A stretch of 64,000 nucleotides of DNA from Pseudoluteimonas sp047602125 (GTDB lineage Bacteria; Pseudomonadota; Gammaproteobacteria; Xanthomonadales; Xanthomonadaceae), in NCBI GenBank assembly GCA_047602125.1, contig JASGIB010000001.1, positions 868,001 to 932,000 of the forward strand, written 5' to 3'. The position numbers and the translations under genes are program-made. Each line of letters opens with the position of its first letter. Within the stretch, counting starts at the first letter, position 1. The notes beneath the pieces are model-generated. The model was not told the DNA's origin and searched no databases. It saw only the letters and a program-made list of their open reading frames with translations. Shown piece by piece: positions 29,365-36,073 of the stretch.

Positions 29365-31171
29365 GGCCCAGCGGCAAGACGTAGGATTTCGCGACGGTCG
29401 TGCTGATGTGGAATTTGTCCCAATACAGCGGCACGCCAGCGAGCACCGGCGGGCACGACGTCGCGGTGCAGAACCGATCCGTCAGATCGACGACCACGAC
29501 GTTCGGATGGGCCGCGGCCGCATCGCGCAGCGTCGCCAGCAGCGGCGCGGACTGCGCGTCGAATTCCGCGCGCGTGATCGAACAGGCGTTTTCCGCATGC
29601 TGGCGGATGCAGCGGGCGACCTCTGAACGCATGCGTGGCGTGGGGCCAAGCACCACGACCCTGCGCACATCGGGAGCAACCCGGTCGAGCGTATGTCGGA
29701 TGAGCGCGACATGGTCCTCGTCCCATACCGACGCCAGCACAAGCGTATCCAACCCCTTCACCTGGTCGGCGACGAGCGCGTTGAAGCGCTCGCACTTCAT
29801 GGCCGCGGGGAATGGTTTCGCGGGCAGGTAACCAATGTATGGCGGACATGAATCGCGCGAGAACTCGACCGCATTCGGATCGCTCCGTCGCACGGCGGGC
29901 GACCATGCATATGCGAGCGAATCCCCCCATATCCCGATGCGCGTACCGGCACCGGGTGCGCACTTGATCCGCGGCTCCTGCATTCCGGTTTCATGGCACG
30001 CCTTCGACGGAAAGTCGCGTTCGGCCTTCACCGCCAACGGATCATCGACCTTCGGTGATTGCAGGTTCGTGCCCGAAGCGAGCGCGATGCACGCGGCCGC
30101 CAGCGAGGCGCACATGGTCGCTCCTACGGCGACGGTGCGTCCGTTGCCGACCCGCGCCAGCCTGCGGAACGGCTGTTCGACATAGCGATAGCTCGCGACC
30201 GACAGCAGCAATGCGACCAGGCACAGGCCGAGGCGCACCCGGATGTCTCCCTCGCCGATGGACGTGGCGCGATACATGGCGAGCAACGGCCAGTGCCACA
30301 GGTAGAGGCTGTAAGACACCAGTCCGATCCCGACCATCGGCCGCGAACGCAACCATGCGCCGGCCAGGCCGGGCGCGACCTCGCCCCGCACCGCGAACAG
30401 GAGCAATGCCGAACCCGCCACCGCGGGCAGCGCGCCCGGTCCGGGGAACGGATGCAACGGGAACACGCAGGCCGCCAGCAGCAGCGCCACCGCGAAGGGC
30501 AACAACGCGCGCGGCGCGTTGCGCATCGGCAGCGCGGCGACGACGCCGCCGATCGAGAGTTCCCAGAAGCGCGCGGGCGTCCGGTAGAACGCGGACTCCG
30601 CGCCATCCGGGCCTTGCATCGCCAGGTAGGTCGCCAGGGCGAAGGAGGCCAGGCTCAAGCCGACGAGCGCCGGCAACAGCAAGCGCCCGCGGCGGAGGTG
30701 CACCAACACCAGCAACAGCAATGGCCAGGCGATGTAGAACTGCTCCTCGATCGCCAGCGACCACAGGTGCAGCAAGGGCATTTCGTTCGCATTGGCGTCG
30801 AAATACCCGCCGGTGTGTGCGTGGAAAAAGAAATTCGCGCCGAACAGCAGCGAGGCGGCACCGGACCGTTCGAGCATCACGGCTTCCGGTGGCGGGAGCA
30901 GGATGCGCCCGACCGCGAGCGTCGCCGCGACCACGACCACCAGCGCCGGCAGGATGCGGCGAACCCGGCGCGCGTAGAAGCCGAGCAGGCTGATCCCGCC
31001 GGTGGCCTGCGCCTCCGCCAGCAGGATGGAGGTGATCAGGTAGCCGGAAATGACGAAGAACAGGTCGACGCCCACGTAGCCCGCGCCGCCCACACCGGCG
31101 TGGTAGAGCACCACCGCGAGCACCGCGATGGCGCGCAGCCCGTCGATTTCGGGTCGATATCGGATCCCCAT
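29327..31171 (-). CDS. OafA/YrhL-type O-acyltransferase with C-terminal SGNH domain
   Basis: A 614-residue protein with an N-terminal acyltransferase-3 domain of about ten membrane helices (residues 1-340). It starts YRPEIDGLRAIAVLAVVLYHAGV, with the conserved His, and has FFVISGYLITSILL and LLHLWSLAIEEQFYIAWPLLL. A periplasmic SGNH hydrolase-like domain follows: GIWGDSLAYAWSPAV holds the nucleophile region (GDS) and YWDKFHIS the Asp-x-x-His end. Such proteins move acetyl groups across the inner membrane onto sugars such as O-antigen. Both catalytic domains look intact. It sits between pilS and pilR on the opposite strand, with 38 bases of 3' overlap with pilS. The target is unknown; the glycan made by the neighbouring genes is a reasonable guess. 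Confidence 0.9.
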   Translation of the reverse strand: MGIRYRPEIDGLRAIAVLAVVLYHAGVGGAGYVGVDLFFVISGYLITSILLAEAQATGGISLLGFYARRVRRILPALVVVVAATLAVGRILLPPPEAVMLERSGAASLLFGANFFFHAHTGGYFDANANEMPLLHLWSLAIEEQFYIAWPLLLLVLVHLRRGRLLLPALVGLSLASFALATYLAMQGPDGAESAFYRTPARFWELSIGGVVAALPMRNAPRALLPFAVALLLAACVFPLHPFPGPGALPAVAGSALLLFAVRGEVAPGLAGAWLRSRPMVGIGLVSYSLYLWHWPLLAMYRATSIGEGDIRVRLGLCLVALLLSVASYRYVEQPFRRLARVGNGRTVAVGATMCASLAAACIALASGTNLQSPKVDDPLAVKAERDFPSKACHETGMQEPRIKCAPGAGTRIGIWGDSLAYAWSPAVRRSDPNAVEFSRDSCPPYIGYLPAKPFPAAMKCERFNALVADQVKGLDTLVLASVWDEDHVALIRHTLDRVAPDVRRVVVLGPTPRMRSEVARCIRQHAENACSITRAEFDAQSAPLLATLRDAAAAHPNVVVVDLTDRFCTATSCPPVLAGVPLYWDKFHISTTVAKSYVLPLGLKPAAVRSSPAG

Positions 31172-31275
31172 CCGCCTGCATTGTCCATGGGACGCACCGG
31201 TCCACCAAGGATCCGCGGGCCGGCACGGCTCGCGGGCGATGGCGCGCCCGCCAAGGATTGGTTTATCTTGCCGCC

Positions 31276-32688
31276 ATGGCCGAGAACCCCCGCTCCGCCC
31301 TGATCGTCGACGACGAACGGGATATCCGTGAACTCCTCGTCCTGACCCTTGGCCGCATGGGCCTGCGCACCGAGACCGCCGCGACCGTCGCCGCCGCGCG
31401 CGCGATGCTGGCCAAGGACCATTTCGACCTGTGCCTCACCGACATGCGCCTGCCCGACGGCTCGGGCATGGAGCTGATCCAGGAACTGGCCGCGCGTTAC
31501 CCGGACACGCCCGTCGCGATGATCACCGCGCACGGCAACCAGGAAGCGGCGGTGGAAGCGCTCAAGGCCGGCGCCTTCGATTTCGTCAGCAAGCCGGTGG
31601 ACATCAACGTGCTGCGCGGGCTGGTGCGGCAGGCGCTGGAACTGGGCGAACACCGCCGCGACGAGGACGCGCGTTCGCGCGGGCGCTACGGGCTCGACCG
31701 CCTCGGCGGCGATTCCGCGCCGATGCAGGCCTTGCGCCGCACCATCGCCAAGGTCGCGCGCAGCCAGGCGCCGGTGCACATCACCGGCGAATCGGGCACC
31801 GGCAAGGAACTGGTCGCGCGCACCATCCACGCCGAGAGCGGGCGCGCCTCCGGGCCATTCGTGCCGGTCAACTGCGGCGCGATCCCGGCCGAGTTGATGG
31901 AAAGCGAATTCTTCGGCCACAAGAAGGGCAGCTTCACCGGCGCCCACGCCGACAAGACCGGCCTGTTCCAGGCCGCCGAGGGCGGAACGCTGTTCCTCGA
32001 CGAAATCGCCGAACTGCCGCTGCCGATGCAGGTCAAGCTGCTGCGCGCGATCCAGGAGAAATCGGTGCGCCCGGTCGGCGCCCAGGCCGAGGTGCCGGTG
32101 GATGTGCGCCTGCTGTCGGCCACGCACAAGGACCTCGCCGCGCTGATCGCCGATGGCCGCTTCCGCCACGACCTGTACTACCGCATCAACGTGATCGAAC
32201 TGCCGGTGCCGCCGCTGCGCGAGCGCGGCGGCGACCTCGACCAGCTCGCCACCGCCATCCTGGTGCGGCTGGCCGAATCGCAGTCGCGCACGCCGCCGCA
32301 ACTGGAGCCCGATGCGCTGGCCGCGCTGCACGCCTATCCGTTCCCCGGCAACGTGCGCGAACTGGAGAACGTGCTGGAGCGGGCCATGGCCATGGCCGAC
32401 GGCGAGCGCATTTCCGTCGCCGACTTGCACCTGCCGAACGCCACGCCCACCGCGCCGCGCGCGGTCGTCCCGCCGCCGGCCGTCCCCGCGCCGACTACCG
32501 ACCCGCGCCAGCTCAATCCGTTCGATACCGCCAGCAGCCGCCTGCCGGAGTTCATCGAGCAGATGGAACGCGACGCGATCCAGCAGGCGCTGCAGGAAAA
32601 CCGCTACAACAAGACCCGCACCGCGGCCGCGCTGGGCATCACCTTCCGCGCGCTGCGCTACAAGCTGAAGAAGCTGGGCATCGATTGA
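31276..32688 (+). CDS. pilR: Type IV pilus response regulator PilR (sigma-54 activator)
   Basis: A 470-residue NtrC-family activator. The receiver domain (about 8-125) has the acidic pair in IVDDERD, the phospho-Asp in LTDMRLPDGSG and Lys in FVSKPVD. The AAA+ domain has Walker A GESGTGKE, the sigma-54 contact loop as GSFTGA (the PilR form of GAFTGA), and Walker B GGTLFLDEIAELP. A C-terminal Fis-type helix-turn-helix ends the protein (NKTRTAAALGITFRALRYKLKKLGI). Phosphorylated by PilS, it should activate the two sigma-54 promoters found just downstream. The ATG at 31276 fits better than one 18 bases upstream. Confidence 0.96.
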   Translation: MAENPRSALIVDDERDIRELLVLTLGRMGLRTETAATVAAARAMLAKDHFDLCLTDMRLPDGSGMELIQELAARYPDTPVAMITAHGNQEAAVEALKAGAFDFVSKPVDINVLRGLVRQALELGEHRRDEDARSRGRYGLDRLGGDSAPMQALRRTIAKVARSQAPVHITGESGTGKELVARTIHAESGRASGPFVPVNCGAIPAELMESEFFGHKKGSFTGAHADKTGLFQAAEGGTLFLDEIAELPLPMQVKLLRAIQEKSVRPVGAQAEVPVDVRLLSATHKDLAALIADGRFRHDLYYRINVIELPVPPLRERGGDLDQLATAILVRLAESQSRTPPQLEPDALAALHAYPFPGNVRELENVLERAMAMADGERISVADLHLPNATPTAPRAVVPPPAVPAPTTDPRQLNPFDTASSRLPEFIEQMERDAIQQALQENRYNKTRTAAALGITFRALRYKLKKLGID

Positions 32689-32726
32689 TGCGCAAGTCGG
32701 CGAGGCCAAAGCTGACCCGCCCAAAA

Positions 32727-32743
32727 GTGACGCGAGGCGTCAC
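32727..32743. promoter_or_regulatory. Perfect 7-bp palindrome upstream of pilA (candidate PilR site)
   Basis: GTGACGC-GAG-GCGTCAC is a perfect inverted repeat with a 3-base centre, 39 bases after the pilR stop and about 72 bases before the -24 element of the first pilin promoter. That distance fits an upstream activating sequence for an NtrC-type regulator. No T-run follows, so it is a poor terminator. Assignment to PilR is inference. Confidence 0.45.
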
Positions 32744-32814
32744 CTGTCGCGCCGTTATCGGGCGGGTTCTGCCCGGAACGTGACCTCCATCGCATTCCAC
32801 GCGCCGTGTCCGGC

Positions 32815-32832
32815 TTGGCATGGCTCCTGCGT
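32815..32832 (+). promoter_or_regulatory. Sigma-54 promoter of the first pilin gene
   Basis: TTGGCATGGCTCCTGCGT contains the invariant GG (32817-32818) and GC (32829-32830) exactly 10 bases apart, the -24/-12 pattern of sigma-54 promoters. The predicted start site is about 85-90 bases before the pilin ATG. PilR, the matching activator, is encoded immediately upstream. Confidence 0.8.
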
Positions 32833-32929
32833 TCAGTACCATGCACGTGCCCTTTCGCACGGGGACCCACGGACCGGTTAGCCGGCGTGGGGCATGTGGA
32901 TTCCAAAAAATCACCCTAGGGGATACACC

Positions 32930-33370
32930 ATGAAGAAGATGCAAGGCTTCACCCTGATCGAACTGATGATCGTGGTTGCGATCATCGCGATCCTCGCCGC
33001 GATCGCCATCAGCCAGTACCAGGACTACGTGATCCGTTCGCAGGTCTCGGAAGGTTCCTCGCTGGCCGACGGCGTCAAGACCGCGGTCGCCGAGTACTAC
33101 AACAACTACAGCGCGTTCTCCGGCACCCAGGCGTCGTACGGTCTCGCCCAGCCGGGCTCGATCGTTGGCAAGTACGTCGCCAACGTCAGCGTCATCGATG
33201 GCGCCAGTGGCCGCATCACTGCTACGTTCCGGAGCGCTTCGCCGACCAATTCGCACATCTATGGCAAGAAGCTCGTGTTCTCGCCGATCATCCACGAAGG
33301 TTCGATCGAGTGGGAATGCAAGAACCACTCGGACGTCGACGCCAAGTACCGTCCGACGATCTGCCGCTGA
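32930..33370 (+). CDS. pilA: Type IV major pilin PilA, first copy
   Basis: A 146-residue prepilin. The leader MKKMQG is cut before Phe7 by PilD, leaving the classic hydrophobic N-terminus FTLIELMIVVAIIAILAAIA with Glu5 of the mature protein. The C-terminal disulphide loop is Cys130-Cys145. The ribosome site AGGGGA precedes the ATG at 32930; in-frame upstream codons would add a polar extension and are not used. It is identical in length to the second pilin, nearly the same over residues 5-75 and divergent in the C-terminal half. It ends Cys-Arg, so it lacks the C-terminal Ser that the TfpO glycosyltransferase uses. It has its own sigma-54 promoter and terminator. Confidence 0.96.
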   Translation: MKKMQGFTLIELMIVVAIIAILAAIAISQYQDYVIRSQVSEGSSLADGVKTAVAEYYNNYSAFSGTQASYGLAQPGSIVGKYVANVSVIDGASGRITATFRSASPTNSHIYGKKLVFSPIIHEGSIEWECKNHSDVDAKYRPTICR

Positions 33371-33390
33371 TTCCCTTTGGGACATCACGG

Positions 33391-33423
33391 AAAGAAGGCC
33401 GCCGCAAGGCGGCCTTTCTTTTT
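33391..33423 (+). terminator. Intrinsic terminator after the first pilin gene
   Basis: AAAGAAGGCCGCC-GCAA-GGCGGCCTTTCTTTTT: a stem of about 13 bp with a GCAA tetraloop running into a T-rich tail, 20 bases after the stop codon. It is the clearest rho-independent terminator in the window and isolates the two pilin transcripts. Confidence 0.92.
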
Positions 33424-33488
33424 GCCCGTCGCCCGGCCGGCGCGGGTCCGGCATGACAGGTGTGATGCCGGTCACGACCGGCCCGGAC

Positions 33489-33503
33489 TGGCACGCCGCT
33501 TGC
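33489..33503 (+). promoter_or_regulatory. Sigma-54 promoter of the second pilin gene
   Basis: TGGCACGCCGCTTGC matches the sigma-54 consensus TGGCACG-N4-TTGC exactly, with GG and GC 10 bases apart. It lies about 65 bases before the ATG of the second pilin. A hairpin-forming GCCGGT-CACG-ACCGGC is directly upstream (33467-33482). Confidence 0.88.
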
Positions 33504-33567
33504 GTTCATTTCCAGCGGGGAATCAAACGCCATGGACGTGCGCCCACGCCATGCCAGGGGACATCAC

Positions 33568-34008
33568 ATGAAAATGCAGCGCGGCTTCACCTTGATCGAA
33601 CTCATGATCGTCGTGGCGATCATCGCCATCCTCGCCGCCATCGCCATCAGCCAGTACCAGGACTACCTGATCCGTTCGCAGGTCGCCGAGGCGTCCTCGC
33701 TCGCGGACGGGGTGAAGACCGCGGTCGCCGAGTACTACAACAACTACAGCGCGTTCTCCGCCACCCAGGCCTCTTACGGGCTGGCCAGCCCGACTTCGAT
33801 CACCGGCAAGTACGTAGCCAAGGTCGATGTCGCCACCGCCCCCGGCAAGATCGTGGTGACCTTCAAGAACACCGCGCCGACCAATGCCAAGATCTTCGGG
33901 CAGACCCTGACCTTCTCGCCGATTCCGCACGCCGGCAGCATGGAATGGGTGTGCAACCCGGCGGCCGGCCTCAACGTCAAGTACGTGCCCTCGGCCTGCC
34001 GCAACTGA
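33568..34008 (+). CDS. pilA: Type IV major pilin PilA, second copy
   Basis: A 146-residue prepilin, tandem paralogue of the gene before it. The leader MKMQRG is cleaved before Phe7; the hydrophobic spine FTLIELMIVVAIIAILAAIA and the alpha-1 region YQDYLIRSQVAEASSLADG are almost the same as in copy 1. The C-terminal half differs, including the disulphide loop Cys129-Cys144 (CNPAAGLNVKYVPSAC) and a terminal Arg-Asn. It is Thr/Ser-rich around residues 68-115 (SYGLASPTSITGKY, KNTAPTNAK), which gives possible O-glycosylation sites. The promoter is closer to the sigma-54 consensus than that of copy 1. Which copy forms the fibre cannot be told from sequence. Confidence 0.96.
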   Translation: MKMQRGFTLIELMIVVAIIAILAAIAISQYQDYLIRSQVAEASSLADGVKTAVAEYYNNYSAFSATQASYGLASPTSITGKYVAKVDVATAPGKIVVTFKNTAPTNAKIFGQTLTFSPIPHAGSMEWVCNPAAGLNVKYVPSACRN

Positions 34009-34061
34009 TCCGCGATCCATGCCACCCGGTCGCGGGACGCGACCGGGCCGGCTAGGATGAC

Positions 34062-34085
34062 AAGGCCACCTGCGTGGCCTTTTTG
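34062..34085 (+). terminator. Intrinsic terminator after the second pilin gene
   Basis: AAGGCCAC-CTGC-GTGGCC followed by TTTTTGTT: an 8-bp stem and T-run. The next gene's ATG is only 9 bases further on, so its transcription must come from read-through of this terminator or from a promoter inside the pilin region. An additional GC-rich hairpin (CCCGGTCGCG and complement) lies at 34025-34047. Confidence 0.8.
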
Positions 34086-34093
34086 TTGCCCGC

Positions 34094-36073
34094 ATGACGC
34101 CGACCCGGAACCGGAACGCCCACTTCATCGCCTGGATCGGCCTCGGCTTGCTGTTGCTGCTCGCCGGCGCGGCCTACCTGCCCGGATTGCGTGGCGGCTT
34201 CGTCTTCGACGATTTCGTCAACCTCGACGCGCTCGGCAAGTTCGGGCGCGTCGACGACTGGCCGGTGTTCTGGCGCTACCTCACTTCCGGCGGCGCCGAT
34301 CCCACCGGGCGTCCGCTGGCGCTGCTGAGCTTCCTCCTCGACGCGAACGACTGGCCCGCCGACCCGCGACCGTTCCTGCGCAGCAACGTGCTGCTGCACC
34401 TGCTCAACGGCGCCTTGCTGTTCGACCTGCTGCGCCAGCTGGGCCGCAGGCTGGACGGCGCATCCGCGCGCACGGATGCCGCGGCCTTGCTCGGTGCCGG
34501 CCTGTGGCTGCTGCACCCGCTGTGGATTTCCACCACGCTCTACATCGTCCAGCGCGAGGCGATGCTGGCGGCGAGCTTCACCCTGCTCGGCCTACTGGCC
34601 TGGGGCCACGGCCGCGCCATCGTCGAACGCGCGCCGCGCGCGGGCGCGGCATGGATGCTGGCGGGCATCGGCATCGGTACCGTGCTCGCGACGGCCTGCA
34701 AGGCGAACGGCGCGTTGCTGCCGCTGCTGGCGTGGGTGCTGGATGCGACGGTGTACCGCCGCGGCGGCGAATCGCCGCTCGCGATGCGCATGCGCGCGCT
34801 GCTGCTGGTGCTGCCCGGCCTGCTGCTGTGCGGCTACGTGCTGTCGAAGCTGGCGCAATGGTCGGTTCCGCAGGAATCGCGGCCCTGGACCATCGGCCAG
34901 CGCGTGCTGACCGAACCGCGCGTGCTGCTCGACTACCTGCGCCTGCTGCTGGTGCCGCGGGTGCTGTCCACCGGCGTCTACAACGACAACTACGCGGCCT
35001 CCCGTTCGCTGCTGCAGCCGGCATCCACATTGCCCGCGATGCTCGCGGTGCTGGCGCTCATCGCGACCGGGTTCGCCACGCGGAAGCGCGCGCCTGCGCT
35101 GGCCGCCGCGTTGCTGTTCTTCTTCGCCGGGCATTTGCTGGAATCGACCACGATCCCGCTCGAACTGTATTTCGAACACCGCAATTACCTGCCGGCGATG
35201 CTGCTGGGCTGGCCGCTCGCGCGATGGATCGTGCGCTGGCGCCTGCCGGTAGCCATGCGCGCGGTCATCGCCATCGCCGTGCTCGCCCTGCTTGCCGCGA
35301 CGACGTGGCAACGCGCCTCGTTGTGGGCCGACCAGCCGCACATGGCCGCGCTGTGGGTCGCGGCGAATCCCGGTTCCTCGCGCGCCATCGCCACGCAGGC
35401 CCTGTTCGACATCGATGGCGATCGCCCCGAACTGGCGATGGCCGTGTTGTCGGCGCCTTGGCAACGGCGGCCCGACGATTTGCAGCTGGCGCTCAATTAC
35501 CTCAATGCCGCGTGCATGGCCCGGGGGCCCACCGGTCCGGATATCCGCGCGGCGGAACGCGCCTTGCGCGACAGCGCGGAGGGCAACCAACTGGCCTTCG
35601 ACTGGTTGAACCAGATGCTGGACAACACGCTGGCAGATCGTTGCCCCGGCTTGTCGATCGACATCGTCGAGCGCTGGGCGCGCGCCGCGTTGGCGAACCC
35701 GCGCCTCGCCGGCCTGCCCGGGCGCCAGCAGGACCTGCATGCGGTGCTGGGCCGCATCGCCCTGGCGCGCGGCGATGCCACGGGTGCGTTGCGCGAATTC
35801 CGAACCGGATTGACCGCATCGCCCACGCCCGATGCGGCCGCGCAGCAGTCGGCGTGGCTGGCTTCGGCGGGACATCCCGCGCAAGGGCTGGCGCTGCTCG
35901 ACCATTACGACTCGATCCAGTCGCGGCGCGAACGCGCGACCGGCTGGAACATGGCGCGCCTGCACCAGTGGGTGCTGGAACGGCAGGACTACTGGCCGCA
36001 CGAATTCGCCGAACTGCGGCGCAAGATGCGCGAGGACCTCGCCGCCGCAAGATCGCCGGGGAATGCACGATGA
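34094..36073 (+). CDS. GT-C-like polytopic membrane protein with C-terminal TPR-like region, candidate pilin glycosyltransferase
   Basis: A 659-residue inner-membrane protein. The first helix is followed by GLRGGFVFDDFVNLD, an acidic motif in the first periplasmic loop, as in GT-C glycosyltransferases (PMT/TMTC-like) where the Asp pair binds the metal or lipid-linked sugar. About ten helices extend to residue 415, with the conserved-looking block LWLLHPLWISTTLYIVQREAML. Residues about 430-659 are soluble and helical, resembling degenerate TPRs (LHAVLGRIALARGDATGALREFRTG). It directly follows the pilin genes and overlaps its paralogue by 4 bases. No good ribosome site is visible. The role in pilin O-glycosylation is inferred from topology and position; a TMTC-like role on other proteins is possible. 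Confidence 0.75.
   Translation: MTPTRNRNAHFIAWIGLGLLLLLAGAAYLPGLRGGFVFDDFVNLDALGKFGRVDDWPVFWRYLTSGGADPTGRPLALLSFLLDANDWPADPRPFLRSNVLLHLLNGALLFDLLRQLGRRLDGASARTDAAALLGAGLWLLHPLWISTTLYIVQREAMLAASFTLLGLLAWGHGRAIVERAPRAGAAWMLAGIGIGTVLATACKANGALLPLLAWVLDATVYRRGGESPLAMRMRALLLVLPGLLLCGYVLSKLAQWSVPQESRPWTIGQRVLTEPRVLLDYLRLLLVPRVLSTGVYNDNYAASRSLLQPASTLPAMLAVLALIATGFATRKRAPALAAALLFFFAGHLLESTTIPLELYFEHRNYLPAMLLGWPLARWIVRWRLPVAMRAVIAIAVLALLAATTWQRASLWADQPHMAALWVAANPGSSRAIATQALFDIDGDRPELAMAVLSAPWQRRPDDLQLALNYLNAACMARGPTGPDIRAAERALRDSAEGNQLAFDWLNQMLDNTLADRCPGLSIDIVERWARAALANPRLAGLPGRQQDLHAVLGRIALARGDATGALREFRTGLTASPTPDAAAQQSAWLASAGHPAQGLALLDHYDSIQSRRERATGWNMARLHQWVLERQDYWPHEFAELRRKMREDLAAARSPGNAR

Noticed and set aside
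32930..34008. Pilin glycosylation of the TfpO type, at a C-terminal Ser
   Set aside because: Both pilins end in Cys-Arg or Cys-Arg-Asn with no terminal Ser, and no TfpO-like gene follows. Another acceptor site would be needed.
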